Shown in pieces: positions 19,717 through 30,018 of a stretch of DNA of 64,000 nt. Both the position numbers and the translations under genes were made by a program. Each line of letters starts with the position of its first letter. The stretch's first letter is position 1. Origin of the DNA: Burkholderiales bacterium (lineage in GTDB: Bacteria > Pseudomonadota > Gammaproteobacteria > Burkholderiales > SG8-41); assembly GCA_030833315.1 (NCBI GenBank), contig JAURHM010000009.1, positions 1 through 64,000 on the forward strand. The letters are read 5' to 3'. The notes beneath the pieces are model-generated. The model saw only the letters and a list, made by a program, of their open reading frames with translations, was not told the origin of the DNA and ran no database searches.

Positions 19717-22679
19717 AGCAGCACCTTGAGGTTGGTCTGGTCTGACACCGGATCGCGCTGTGTACTGTCAGTCAGGAAATTCACCGGACGCCAGGGGTTG
19801 TACGGCTGGCGTTCACCCCAGCCGATCGGAATGAACACGGCGGTCGGACGGATACCGGCATGCACCCAGGCCATCGCTTCAATGCTGCCGTGCGCCGATT
19901 CGACCCTGACCCGCTCACCATCCCTAATGCCCAGCTTTGCAGCTTTCTCAGGATGAATCTGGCAAAACAGGTCCGGCCACATTTCCTGCGACTGCCAGAA
20001 ATAATGCGTCCAGCTGTGAAAATGCGCAGCCGACGGACGACCGGTGACGAGTTCGGTATCAAAGCCCTGCTCGCGCAACTTCAGGCCTGGGTGATCGGGG
20101 CCCGGCGCAACGATGCGCCCGCGTGCACTGCCGGTGGCGGGTGAGCAGAAGGGTGAAATCACGCCGGCTTCGCCGTCGGTTTCCAGAAGTTCCATGTACG
20201 GCAGATCCATCAGCTGTTCGCGCTCGGAATAAAACTCGGGCAAGGCCGACAGCCCCAGAGTGTTGAATTTGGCTTCGAGTTCTTCGGTCCAGAATTCGAG
20301 CTTGCCCGATTTCGTCGGGAAGCGCCGTCCCGGCGCGCCGCCCGGCACCGTCGTGCCTTCAAGGAACAGGGTTTCGATTTCCGGCGCGTCTTCGGTCGCC
20401 ACCGGCTGGCGCACCCAGCGGTATGGCGTCGAATGCAGACGTTTCTGTGTGCAACCGCGCAGACCCGGGCTGTCGATGCAGACCTCGTCCCAGAACACCG
20501 CCGGGTCCTTGTATTTGTCCTTCAGCACATCATCAAAACCGAAGCGCTTGCCGAGTTCAATCCAGATCCAGGTATCCGACTTCGCCTCGCCCGGCGGATC
20601 TATCATCTTGTCGATCCACACAATACGGCGATCGTCGTTGGAGCGGCCGATCTCACCTTTCTCGATACCGCTCGCTGCCGGCAACAGGTAATCGGCAAAC
20701 GCCGAAGTTTCATTGGCAAAAAGTTCGATATGCACCATCAGGTCCAGCGCCGCAAAAGCTTCGCGAGCCTTCGCCTGCCCCGGCCATTGCGCCATCGGGT
20801 TGTTGCAGGTGATCAGCGCACGGATCGGATACGGTTTACCGTGCAGCATCGCCTCGGTCCAGCCGGCGGGACTGCGTCGCACCCGTTGTTTTTTGATTTT
20901 CGGTGCACGGTGTTCAGGCACCTTGGCGGCAATCGGCGTGCCCGCGCTCATATTGAAAAAGGCGCCGCCGCGACGGCCCCAGTTGCCGGTGATCGCGGCA
21001 ACAAACATCAGCACGCGATTGGTCTGGGTGCTGTTGGTGTGCTGATTGACGCCGCGGCTGGCAAAAATCACGCAGCCGTCGGCCGCGGCAATGTCCTCGG
21101 CCAGGCGTTTGATATCTGCAGCTGCAATGCCGGTAATTTGTTCGGCCCATTCCGGCGTGTACTGTTTCTGCAGGATGAAATCGCGCCACTGCTCGAAGCC
21201 GAGAACCCAGTCCGCACAGAACGTCGCGTCATGCAGGTTGTTGGCGAGAATGTGCTGCGCCAGCGCCAGCCCCAGCGCCATGTCGGTGCCGGGACGGATC
21301 GGCAGCCAGCGATCCGCTTTCGACGCCGTCGCGGTCAGGCGCGGGTCCACAGCAACCATCTTCGCGCCGTTTTTGATCCGCCAGTCATTGATCATGCCGA
21401 AATACACGGGCCGGGTCTCGGCCTGGTTGTCGCCGATATACACGTACAACCCGGCGGAACCGAGATCGTTTTCGGTATAACTGTTGCCGCTGCCGATGCT
21501 GCCCAGCGTGATTTCAAAGGCGACGTTTTTTCCGCTGGCGCAGAAGGGATCGGTGCCGTCCTTGTTCGGTGTGCCGAACAGTTGGGCGAACATCTTGGTG
21601 GTCGCGCGGTAATCGAGAATGCCGGTGCGCGTACCGATGAACATCGCCAGCGCTTCCGCGCCGTACTGATCACGGATGACTTTCAGCTTGTCGGCGATTT
21701 CATCCAGCGCCTGATCCCAGGAAATCCGTTCGAATTTTCCTTCACCGCGCGCGCCGACGCGCTTTTGCGGATACAGCAGCCGGTGTTCGCTGTGATACAT
21801 CTGCAGTGTCAGCTGCGACTTCGGGCAGACACGCCCCTTCAGCAGCGGATCGTCTTCGTTGCCGGTGATCTTTATTAACTTATTGTTTTTAAAATGGAAT
21901 TTAACCGTACAGCAGTTGAAGCAGATATTGCAGCCGCCGGGCACAACACGATCCGGCGCCGTGTCCTCCCGTGTTTCGCCATAGGGGAACGCCGGCTTCT
22001 GCGCCTGCACTGCGGTCTGCGCCGCCAACCCGTCCATGAATGACGGCCGCCGCGATTCGCCGGGGTGCGCACGCGCCGGCGTGACCGCCGTCGGCGTCGC
22101 CTCGTTGCGCGGTGTGGTGCGTTCCAGATAAATCGTCGCCGGCCCGAGCAGGAAATGGTCGTTGTCGCGCGGCAGTCGACCGGATTGTCTGGCATCAGCC
22201 AGCAGCTCGTCGCGTTTACCGAAACGGATAGCCTGCGTCGGACAGACGCTGGCGCAGGCAGTTGTCGTTGAACCTTCAGCGCGACGCTCCGAGCACAGGT
22301 CACATTTCACTGCATGATGGCCTTTGGCGTCATAACCCATTGCGCTGTACGGACAGGCGATGACGCATTCACCGCAACCGGTGCAGCGCGATTCATCAAC
22401 ACGCACAACACCGGTGACCGGATCCTTGGAGATGGCTTTCGGATTCACCGGACAGGCGCGCAGGCAGGCCGGACGCTCGCAGTGCTGGCAGGTCAGCGTC
22501 AGGAAGGCGAGGCCCGCCTCCTCCAGTGCGCTGGCCCACACCACCTTGTTGCGGTATTCGCCGGGGCCGAGGCGGTGCTCGGTCTTGCAGGCAGCTTCGC
22601 AACTCTTGCAGCCGGTGCAGCGCTCCAGATCAATCAGCAGCGCAACGCGTTCGGAAGGTCCGGTATTCACACCATCCAT
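19695..22679 (-). CDS. Fused [4Fe-4S] ferredoxin-type (DmsB/NrfC-like) and molybdopterin oxidoreductase
   Basis: N-terminal CTGCKSCEAACK, CQHCERPACLRACP, CTGCGECVIACP, CDLC...CASVCP; then CNICFNCC...GRVCPKSQ and molybdopterin-binding domains. Confidence 0.92.
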   Translation of the reverse strand: MDGVNTGPSERVALLIDLERCTGCKSCEAACKTEHRLGPGEYRNKVVWASALEEAGLAFLTLTCQHCERPACLRACPVNPKAISKDPVTGVVRVDESRCTGCGECVIACPYSAMGYDAKGHHAVKCDLCSERRAEGSTTTACASVCPTQAIRFGKRDELLADARQSGRLPRDNDHFLLGPATIYLERTTPRNEATPTAVTPARAHPGESRRPSFMDGLAAQTAVQAQKPAFPYGETREDTAPDRVVPGGCNICFNCCTVKFHFKNNKLIKITGNEDDPLLKGRVCPKSQLTLQMYHSEHRLLYPQKRVGARGEGKFERISWDQALDEIADKLKVIRDQYGAEALAMFIGTRTGILDYRATTKMFAQLFGTPNKDGTDPFCASGKNVAFEITLGSIGSGNSYTENDLGSAGLYVYIGDNQAETRPVYFGMINDWRIKNGAKMVAVDPRLTATASKADRWLPIRPGTDMALGLALAQHILANNLHDATFCADWVLGFEQWRDFILQKQYTPEWAEQITGIAAADIKRLAEDIAAADGCVIFASRGVNQHTNSTQTNRVLMFVAAITGNWGRRGGAFFNMSAGTPIAAKVPEHRAPKIKKQRVRRSPAGWTEAMLHGKPYPIRALITCNNPMAQWPGQAKAREAFAALDLMVHIELFANETSAFADYLLPAASGIEKGEIGRSNDDRRIVWIDKMIDPPGEAKSDTWIWIELGKRFGFDDVLKDKYKDPAVFWDEVCIDSPGLRGCTQKRLHSTPYRWVRQPVATEDAPEIETLFLEGTTVPGGAPGRRFPTKSGKLEFWTEELEAKFNTLGLSALPEFYSEREQLMDLPYMELLETDGEAGVISPFCSPATGSARGRIVAPGPDHPGLKLREQGFDTELVTGRPSAAHFHSWTHYFWQSQEMWPDLFCQIHPEKAAKLGIRDGERVRVESAHGSIEAMAWVHAGIRPTAVFIPIGWGERQPYNPWRPVNFLTDSTQRDPVSDQTNLKVLLCRVSRA

Positions 22680-22680
22680 A

Positions 22681-23541
22681 TCAGCCTCCCCATGCCCGCA
22701 AATGCCACCAGGTAATCGGACCGCCGCCGGCGACGTAACCGGCGAAGAAAGTCACGGTGATCACATGGATCACCACACCCAGCACAAACAGCCAGGCCAG
22801 CGCCATGTGCAGCGGCCGCCACCACGCCTGCTTGGCGGAAACTGCAGCGCGGGTCCCCAACAACAGCGATTCTTCGCGCGACAGTTTGCGATAGGCCAAT
22901 GCAAGGCCGGGACTGCGGATGAAATGCGGCAGATTGACCGAGAACGTGCCTTCATTCGCTTGCGGATCGAGTTGCGCCAGGAGCTCTCGCTTTTCCGCGA
23001 TCAATACGCGCAGCCGGTCGCGGGTCGCCGTATCCGGAACGGTGAATCCGGGCGCTTTCGAGGCGAAAGTTGCAGCCATGCGCCGCGAACCATGGACCCG
23101 CGCCCAGACACCCAGCGCGGCCAGAGCAACCAGAGTCAGCAACAGCAGCGCCGGCGGCCGTCGCAGGAATCCGCCGGAGTGGATTGCAATCAGCACCATG
23201 CCCAGCAGCGAACAGGCGACGTGGGCGTTGAACCAGTTGACGGGATTGGCGCCGCTACCGCCGCGCTTGGCAATCACAAAAGCCACCGGCACCAGCAGCA
23301 GGAGTACACCGGCAACGCCGGTCAGATACAACTGAGGGCTGCCGGGCGAACGCCAGGCTTCGGGCAAAAGACCGCGCAGCAAAAACCAAAGCACGATGGC
23401 CGCAACAGCCGCAACCGTCAGTTGCAGCAGCCTCGCGTCAGGAAGGTCGTTTCGTTGCAAGATGAAGGCGACTCGGCAATGGTTGCAGGGGTTGGGGCAG
23501 TTTACATCGCCTCCAGCCCCCGCTGTCACGCGCATCCACAA
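22681..23541 (-). CDS. Membrane bis-heme b-type cytochrome-like subunit
   Basis: Multiple TM helices with two H-X13-H motifs (HVACSLLGMVLIAIH, HMALAWLFVLGVVIH); start codon uncertain. Confidence 0.65.
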   Translation of the reverse strand: MWMRVTAGAGGDVNCPNPCNHCRVAFILQRNDLPDARLLQLTVAAVAAIVLWFLLRGLLPEAWRSPGSPQLYLTGVAGVLLLLVPVAFVIAKRGGSGANPVNWFNAHVACSLLGMVLIAIHSGGFLRRPPALLLLTLVALAALGVWARVHGSRRMAATFASKAPGFTVPDTATRDRLRVLIAEKRELLAQLDPQANEGTFSVNLPHFIRSPGLALAYRKLSREESLLLGTRAAVSAKQAWWRPLHMALAWLFVLGVVIHVITVTFFAGYVAGGGPITWWHLRAWGG

Positions 23542-23569
23542 CGTGATCAGCCTGCACTTCCGTTGATCT

Positions 23570-24375
23570 TCAGCCGCCCTTCAGTGCCAGCTTCACCCGC
23601 TTCACCTGCGGATCTTCATTACTTTCGGAAACCACAAAGCCCGGCTTCTGGCAAAGATCGAGCATGCTGCGGTTGCTGCTCAGGACATGACCGACCATCG
23701 CCCCCAATCTGCGGCGGCGCGCCACCTCGATCAGCACCATCATCATGCGCCGGCCGAGTCCGCGACGCTGCCACTCATCGGCAATCAAAATGGCGTACTC
23801 ACAGGTCACCGCATCCGGATTGGTGATGTAACGGCAGACGCCGACTTCCACCTCTTTGCCGTCGCGCTGCACCGTCGCCAAAAATCCATCTCGCGGTCGT
23901 AGTCAATTTGCGTGAAACGCACCAGCATCGTCGGCGTCAGTTCACGCAATGTATCCATAAAACGGAAACGCGGGCACTCTGGGGACAATCCGCGAACGAA
24001 CTCCTGTTCCAGCCCGGCGTCTTCCGGGCGGATCGGCCGCAGCGTGACGAGTTCGCCCTCCGGCGGCTGCCAGGTCGTGACCAGTCGCGCCGGATAGGGA
24101 CGAATCGCCATATGACCATAGCGCCCGCGCACCGGCGCGTGCTGCCCGACGACAATGCGCGCGTCGGCCACGATGGACCCGTTTTCGTCAACAATCAGCG
24201 GATTGATATCGATTTCCTCGATCCACGGCAGTTCGCAGACCATTTCCGAGATGCGCAGCAGAACCTCCCCGAGCGCCTCGCGGTTCACCGCCGGCATAGT
24301 GACGATCCAGCAGGTTTGAAGCCATGCGCAAAACACTCCCGTCGAAAAGACGCTTGCGGAAAGGTAAAATGTCAT
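23570..24375 (-). pseudogene. Truncated, frameshifted acyl-CoA synthetase/GNAT (Pat-type) protein acetyltransferase
   Basis: ATP-grasp tail ELPWIEEIDINPLIVDENG then GNAT; split over ORFs 23806..24375 and 23570..23881. Confidence 0.75.
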
Positions 24376-24441
24376 TCCAGTCTAAACCGGTAGCGCTTCG
24401 ATGCCGAAGCGCAGCATTGTTGATTTGCCACAAACGATTCC

Positions 24442-24645
24442 ATGATCGCCCTGACCATCAACGGCTCCCCGCGCACTTTCGAACGTGAGCTGAACTGCGC
24501 TGAACTGATCGGCGAACTGGATCTGACCGGCAAACGCATCGCCATGGAGCGCAACGGCGAAATCGTCCCGCGCAGCCAGTTTGCCCAATGCCTGTTACAA
24601 GATGGCGACCGCCTGGAAATCGTCGTCGCCGTCGGCGGCGGCTGA
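24442..24645 (+). CDS. thiS: Sulfur carrier protein ThiS
   Basis: 67 aa ubiquitin-like, C-terminal VAVGGG, upstream of thiG. Confidence 0.93.
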   Translation: MIALTINGSPRTFERELNCAELIGELDLTGKRIAMERNGEIVPRSQFAQCLLQDGDRLEIVVAVGGG

Positions 24646-24732
24646 AACCGCAACTTGACCGTAGTCATTGCCCGGCGCCCCGCGGCGGTGCACACTGAAT
24701 CCCCTGAAAACGCCTGTTAGACCCCATAAACC

Positions 24733-25536
24733 ATGAAACCCAACGAAAACCTCGACCCGCTGGTCATCGGCGGCAAGTCCTACAGTTCCCGGCTGCTGAT
24801 CGGCACCGGCAAGTACAAGGATTTCGCCGAGACCAAGGCTGCAGTGGAAGCCAGCGGCGCGCAAATTGTCACCGTGGCGATCCGCCGCACCAATATCGGC
24901 CAAAACCCCGGCGAACCCAATCTGCTCGACGCCCTGCCGCCGTCGAAATACACGATGTTGCCGAATACCGCCGGCTGCTACACAGCGGATGACGCCGTAC
25001 GCACGCTGCGACTTGCACGCGAACTGCTCGACGGCCATGACCTGGTCAAGCTGGAAGTACTGGGCGACCCGAAAACGCTTTATCCGAATGTTGTCGAAAC
25101 CATCGCCGCCGCCAAAACGCTGGTGAAAGACGGTTTCAAGGTCATGGTTTACACCTCGGACGACCCGATCATCGCCAAACAGCTGGAAGAAATCGGCTGT
25201 GTCGCGGTGATGCCGCTGGCCTCACTGATCGGCTCGGGCATGGGCATCCTCAATCCCTGGAATCTGCAGATCATCATCGAGAGCGCCAAAGTGCCGGTGG
25301 TCGTCGATGCCGGCGTCGGCACCGCCTCGGATGCCGCGATTGCCATGGAACTCGGCTGCGACGCCGTGCTGATGAACACAGCGGTGGCTGCCGCAAAAAA
25401 CCCGGTGCTGATGGCCACGGCGATGTGCAAGGCGGTGGAAGCCGGCCGCGCCGCCTTCCTCGCCGGACGCATGCCGAAAAAACTGTATTCCGCATCCCCG
25501 AGTTCCCCCACCGGCGGCATGATCGGCAAGCCCTGA
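24733..25536 (+). CDS. thiG: Thiazole synthase
   Basis: [11 protein letters not shown]...[14 protein letters not shown]. Confidence 0.97.
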   Translation: MKPNENLDPLVIGGKSYSSRLLIGTGKYKDFAETKAAVEASGAQIVTVAIRRTNIGQNPGEPNLLDALPPSKYTMLPNTAGCYTADDAVRTLRLARELLDGHDLVKLEVLGDPKTLYPNVVETIAAAKTLVKDGFKVMVYTSDDPIIAKQLEEIGCVAVMPLASLIGSGMGILNPWNLQIIIESAKVPVVVDAGVGTASDAAIAMELGCDAVLMNTAVAAAKNPVLMATAMCKAVEAGRAAFLAGRMPKKLYSASPSSPTGGMIGKP

Positions 25537-25567
25537 GCCCGCCGGCACTCCGGCAATCCACTGCATC

Positions 25568-26245
25568 ATGACCACGGAACAACCGCGAATCCGCAGCTAT
25601 GTACTGCGCCAGGGACGCGTGTCCAACGCGCAACGCCGCGCCCATGACACGCTGCTGCCGCGCTTCGGCATTGCATTCCGCGAAACCCCGCTCGACCTCG
25701 ACGCCTTGTTCGGCCGCCGCGCGCCGCGCATCCTGGAAATCGGCTGCGGCATGGGCGAAACCACGGTTGCCATCGCAGCAGCCCATCCGGAATGCGATTA
25801 CATCGGCATCGAGGTGCACACGCCCGGGGTCGGCAGTCTGTTGAAGCAGCTTGATGAAGCCGGACTGAGCAATGTGCGCGTGATCCAGCACGATGCCGTC
25901 GCCGTGATGGAAACAATGATTCCGCCGGCAAGCCTCGACGGCCTGCACATTTTCTTTCCAGACCCCTGGCCGAAAAAACGCCAGCAGAAACGCCGGCTGA
26001 TCCAGTCGCCGTTCATCGCGCTCGCCGTATCACGCCTCAAACCCGGCGCTTATCTGCACGCGGCGACCGACTGGCAGGAATACGCGGAACAGATCCTCGC
26101 CGTATTCAGTGCCGACCCGTCACTGGTCAATACGGCCACCGGCTACGCCGAAAAACCCGCTTATCGTCCGCAAACCAAATTTGAAACCCGCGGCCTGAAA
26201 CTCGGCCACGGCGTCTGGGACATCGTATTTCGGCGAAAACAGTAA
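25568..26245 (+). CDS. trmB: tRNA (guanine-N7)-methyltransferase
   Basis: [28 protein letters not shown]. Confidence 0.96.
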   Translation: MTTEQPRIRSYVLRQGRVSNAQRRAHDTLLPRFGIAFRETPLDLDALFGRRAPRILEIGCGMGETTVAIAAAHPECDYIGIEVHTPGVGSLLKQLDEAGLSNVRVIQHDAVAVMETMIPPASLDGLHIFFPDPWPKKRQQKRRLIQSPFIALAVSRLKPGAYLHAATDWQEYAEQILAVFSADPSLVNTATGYAEKPAYRPQTKFETRGLKLGHGVWDIVFRRKQ

Positions 26246-26258
26246 TGCGGCACGAACC

Positions 26259-26292
26259 AAAAAAACGGCGGCCTGATGGCCGCCGTTTTTTT
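26259..26292. terminator. Bidirectional rho-independent terminator
   Basis: AAAAACGGCGGCCTGATGGCCGCCGTTTTTTT between convergent genes. Confidence 0.9.
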
Positions 26293-26306
26293 GCAGCAGA
26301 CTGCTA

Positions 26307-27281
26307 TTACTGATTGGCGCTGATGCCGGCCTCCCTGATCAGCTTGCCCCAGCGGTCGCTTTCCGATTTCAGGAACTCCGCATATTGCTGCGGCGTGCTG
26401 TAGACCGATTCGACGCCGTACACCGCCAGCTTGTCCTTGACGTCCTGCGTTGCCAGAGCACGGCCGAGATCAGCCGACACCTTGTCGATGACCGGCTTCT
26501 GCACGCCGGTCGGGAACAGGATGCCCCACCAGTTGGCCGCGGCAAAACCGGTAATACCTTCTTCGGCGAGCGTCGGCAGTTCCGGCGTGAACGGCGTCCG
26601 CGTCTCGCTGGTCACCGCCAATGCACGCAGCTTGCCGGCCTTGATATTGGCCATCACCGGCTGGGCATCGGAAAACATCATCATGATATGACCGCCCTGC
26701 ACCGCCGCGATCGAAAACACGCCGCCCTGGTAAGGCACGGTGGTGATATCAACCTTGGCCAGACGCTTGAACATTTCACCGGCGAGATGCGACATGCTGC
26801 CCGCGCCGCTGGTGCCATAGGTCAACTCGGCAGGACGCGCCTTGGCCAGAGCCACCAGAGCCTTGACGTTTTTTACCGGCAGCGTCACCGGTACCACCAG
26901 AATGTTCGCGGCGCGTGTGATCTGGCCGACTGGCACAAAATCCTTCTCGACGTTGTAACGGACCTTGGTCATCAGCGGATTCGCGGTCACCGGACCGAAA
27001 TTGCCGAGCAGGAAGGTGTAACCGTCAGCCGGCTGCTTGGCCGCGTATTCCATGCCCACCGCGCCCGCAGCGCCGGGACGCGAGTCCACCAGCACCTGCT
27101 GTCCCCAGTATTCGGTCAGTTTGACGCCGATAATGCGCGCCATCGCATCGGAGCTGCCGCCGGCCGGATAGGTCACGACAAAACGCACCGGTTTGGTCGG
27201 ATAGGCCTGCGCGTGCACCAGGCCACTGGCCAGTGCGGTAACGGCAACGCAGGATGCAATAAGACTGTTCTTGATACTCAT
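26307..27281 (-). CDS. Tripartite tricarboxylate transporter substrate-binding protein (Bug family)
   Basis: AQAYPTKPVRFVVTYPAGGSSDAMARI. Confidence 0.93.
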   Translation of the reverse strand: MSIKNSLIASCVAVTALASGLVHAQAYPTKPVRFVVTYPAGGSSDAMARIIGVKLTEYWGQQVLVDSRPGAAGAVGMEYAAKQPADGYTFLLGNFGPVTANPLMTKVRYNVEKDFVPVGQITRAANILVVPVTLPVKNVKALVALAKARPAELTYGTSGAGSMSHLAGEMFKRLAKVDITTVPYQGGVFSIAAVQGGHIMMMFSDAQPVMANIKAGKLRALAVTSETRTPFTPELPTLAEEGITGFAAANWWGILFPTGVQKPVIDKVSADLGRALATQDVKDKLAVYGVESVYSTPQQYAEFLKSESDRWGKLIREAGISANQ

Positions 27282-27417
27282 CGATCTCCTCCGATCATGA
27301 TGGATCTGGTTATGTGCCTGGTCTGTGCCCGGTTAAATCCGGAACTACGAATCAGGAAGCGTGGTTATTCTAGCCCCGCACGCGGCAAACGCAACGGGCC
27401 GGGCCAGCGCCGCCAGC

Positions 27418-28602
27418 TCAGTCAAGGAACAAAGCAATCAGGTCGTTGAGGAAACGGCTGCCCAGCGGCGTCGGTGTCGCCAGGCGATGGTCTCGGATCA
27501 GCAGGCCCCGCGCTTCGGCGGCATCAAGCTGCGGCAGGATGCGGGTGAGATCGAGGCCCGTGCGTTGCCGGAACAGTTCCAGATCAAACCCGGCATTCAG
27601 GCGCAGGGCATTCATCATGAATTCAGCGGGCAATTCGGCCGCCGTGACGTTACGATGCTCGCTGATCACCGCTGCGTCACCGGCACGCTCCAGATAGGCC
27701 TTCGGCTGCCGTGCGCGGGATTCCCTCAACACATTGTTTTTAAATGAAATTTTTGCATGTGCGCCGGCGCCGATACCGAGATAGTCGCCGAACAGCCAGT
27801 AGTTCAGGTTATGCCGGCTCTGCCGCCCCGGCCGCGCAAAAGCAGACGTTTCGTAGTGTTCGAACCCGGCTCCTGCGAGTTGTGCCTCCACCGCATCCTG
27901 CATCGCCGCCGCAGTGTCGTCATCGGGTACCAACGGCGGATAACGGTGGAACCAGGTGTTCGGTTCGATCGTCAGGTGATAGGCGCTGAGATGCTGAGAA
28001 CCGAGGGCGATGGCTGCCGCAAGATCGGCCCCGGCCTCCGCCACGGTCTGATCCGGCAAGCCGTACATCAAATCCAGATTCACGTTATCGAATGTGGCCA
28101 GTGCCAGTTCCGCAGCGCGGCGCGCTTCCTGCGCGTCATGGATGCGGCCAAGCGCCTTCAGGTGCCGGTCATTCAAACTCTGGATGCCCAGCGACAGCCG
28201 GTTCACGCCGGCCGCGCGGAATCCGGCAAATTTCTCCGCTTCGACCGTACCCGGATTGGCTTCCAGCGTGATCTCGGCGTCCGCCGCCAGCGGCAATCGC
28301 GCACGGACGCCGGACAACAGCGCATCCATCGCCCGCACCGACAACAGGCTCGGTGTGCCGCCGCCGATGAATACCGTCAGCACCGGACGCCCCCACACCT
28401 GCGGCAGGGCCATCTCGAGATCGGCAAGCAGCGCCGAGACGTAGGCGTCTTCGGGCAACTCCCCGCGCGCCTCATGCGAATTGAAATCGCAGTAAGGACA
28501 TTTGCGCACGCACCACGGCACATGGATGTATAGCGACAGCGGCGGCAGCGCATCAAACTGCGGCGCCGACAACGAACCGGGGGCAAGCTTCAGGGAAGAC
28601 AA
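27418..28602 (-). CDS. hemW: Radical SAM heme chaperone HemW
   Basis: LYIHVPWCVRKCPYCDFNSH; start approximate (TTG about 28602). Confidence 0.93.
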   Translation of the reverse strand: MSSLKLAPGSLSAPQFDALPPLSLYIHVPWCVRKCPYCDFNSHEARGELPEDAYVSALLADLEMALPQVWGRPVLTVFIGGGTPSLLSVRAMDALLSGVRARLPLAADAEITLEANPGTVEAEKFAGFRAAGVNRLSLGIQSLNDRHLKALGRIHDAQEARRAAELALATFDNVNLDLMYGLPDQTVAEAGADLAAAIALGSQHLSAYHLTIEPNTWFHRYPPLVPDDDTAAAMQDAVEAQLAGAGFEHYETSAFARPGRQSRHNLNYWLFGDYLGIGAGAHAKISFKNNVLRESRARQPKAYLERAGDAAVISEHRNVTAAELPAEFMMNALRLNAGFDLELFRQRTGLDLTRILPQLDAAEARGLLIRDHRLATPTPLGSRFLNDLIALFLD

Positions 28603-28619
28603 GTGTAGTGAGCCGTCAG

Positions 28620-29225
28620 TTACTGACTGGCGCGCAAACGCGCCACCAGCTGCGCCAATGCACGCCCGCGATGACTGACACGGTTTTTTTCTTCGGGCTG
28701 CAGTTCCGCGCCAGTACGGCCGAATTCCGGCACCAGGAACAGCGGGTCGTAACCGAAACCGCCGCTGCCGCGCGGCTCGCGCAGAATTTCGCCATGCCAT
28801 TCAGCCTCGGCGATCAGCGGCTGCGGATCGTCGGCATGACGCAGCAGCACGATCACGCAGTAATAATGCGCACGGCGATCGCTTTCTGATGACAGGGCCT
28901 GCAGCAGTTTTTCGTTGTTGCGGCGGTCCTGGTCCTCGCGTCCCGATGCTGCGCCTTCCGCATAACGAGCCGAATGCACGCCGGGTGCGCCGCCGAGCAC
29001 GTGCACACACACGCCGGAATCATCCGCCAGTGCCGGCAGCCCGGTGATGCGGCTGGCATGGCGTGCCTTGGTCAAGGCGTTTTCAATGAATGTGCAGTGC
29101 GGCTCCTCGGCTTCAGAAACACCCAGCGCACCCTGCGTGACCACTTCAATCGCCAGCGGCGCGAGGATCGCCGCGATCTCGCGCAGCTTGCCCGGATTGT
29201 TGGAAGCGATGACGAGTTTGTTCAC
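28620..29225 (-). CDS. rdgB: XTP/dITP diphosphatase
   Basis: LVIASNNPGKLREI; ADDSGVCVHVLGGAPGVHSARYA; GTG start. Confidence 0.95.
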   Translation of the reverse strand: MNKLVIASNNPGKLREIAAILAPLAIEVVTQGALGVSEAEEPHCTFIENALTKARHASRITGLPALADDSGVCVHVLGGAPGVHSARYAEGAASGREDQDRRNNEKLLQALSSESDRRAHYYCVIVLLRHADDPQPLIAEAEWHGEILREPRGSGGFGYDPLFLVPEFGRTGAELQPEEKNRVSHRGRALAQLVARLRASQ

Positions 29226-29236
29226 CGCGGACCGTT

Positions 29237-29950
29237 TCAGCCCAGCGCAGCCCGCTGCGCGGCGATCAGTTGCGTAATGCCGCTTTGCGCGAGGTCGAGC
29301 ATGGCCTGCATCTCGGCGCGGCTGAACGGCGCACCTTCCGCAGTGCCCTGCACTTCGATGATGCCGCCGGCTTCGGTCATCACCACGTTCATGTCGGTGT
29401 CGCAATCCGAGTCTTCGGCATAGTCGAGATCCAGCACCGGCAGGCCTTGATAGACGCCGACTGAAACCGCCGCAACGGCTTCACGCACTGGTGTCGCCGC
29501 CAGGCGTTTTTCGCGGATCAGGAAATTCACCGCATCGGTCAGCGCGACATAGGCGCCGGTGATGCTCGCCGTACGCGTGCCGCCGTCGGCTTGCAGCACG
29601 TCGCAGTCAAGATGGATGGTGCGCGGGCCGAGCTTGTCGAGATCAACCACCGCGCGCAGCGAACGGCCTATCAGGCGCTGGATTTCCTGGGTGCGTCCGG
29701 ACTGCTTGCCGCGCGCCGCCTCGCGATCGGTGCGGGTGTTGGTCGAACGCGGCAGCATGCCGTATTCGGCGGTCACCCAGCCGCGTTCGCTGCCGCGCAG
29801 GTGCGGCGGCTGTTTTTCGAGAACGCTGGCGGTGCACAACACCTTGGTGGCGCCGAATTCGATCAGCACCGAGCCTTCGGCATGGCAGGTGAATTTGCGG
29901 GTGATGCGGATGGCGCGAAGTTCATCGGGCCGGCGCTGGCTGGTTCGCAC
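29237..29950 (-). CDS. rph: Ribonuclease PH
   Basis: [44 protein letters not shown]. Confidence 0.97.
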   Translation of the reverse strand: MRTSQRRPDELRAIRITRKFTCHAEGSVLIEFGATKVLCTASVLEKQPPHLRGSERGWVTAEYGMLPRSTNTRTDREAARGKQSGRTQEIQRLIGRSLRAVVDLDKLGPRTIHLDCDVLQADGGTRTASITGAYVALTDAVNFLIREKRLAATPVREAVAAVSVGVYQGLPVLDLDYAEDSDCDTDMNVVMTEAGGIIEVQGTAEGAPFSRAEMQAMLDLAQSGITQLIAAQRAALG

Positions 29951-30018
29951 GGGACTCCTTCAATATGCTATGTTCAACGGTCCGCAATTATACGGCCCGC
30001 AGCAGGGGCCAACGCGCA

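Noticed and set aside
20433-21878. 481-aa plus-strand ORF opposite the Mo oxidoreductase
   Set aside because: Antisense to a strongly supported CDS; composition lacks protein-like character.
22360-23826. 488-aa plus-strand ORF spanning three minus-strand genes
   Set aside because: Crosses several real genes and is low-complexity Gln/Arg/Ser-rich; shadow ORF.
24361-24441. TPP riboswitch upstream of thiS
   Set aside because: Short leader without a recognisable thi-box; thiSG without thiC often lacks one.
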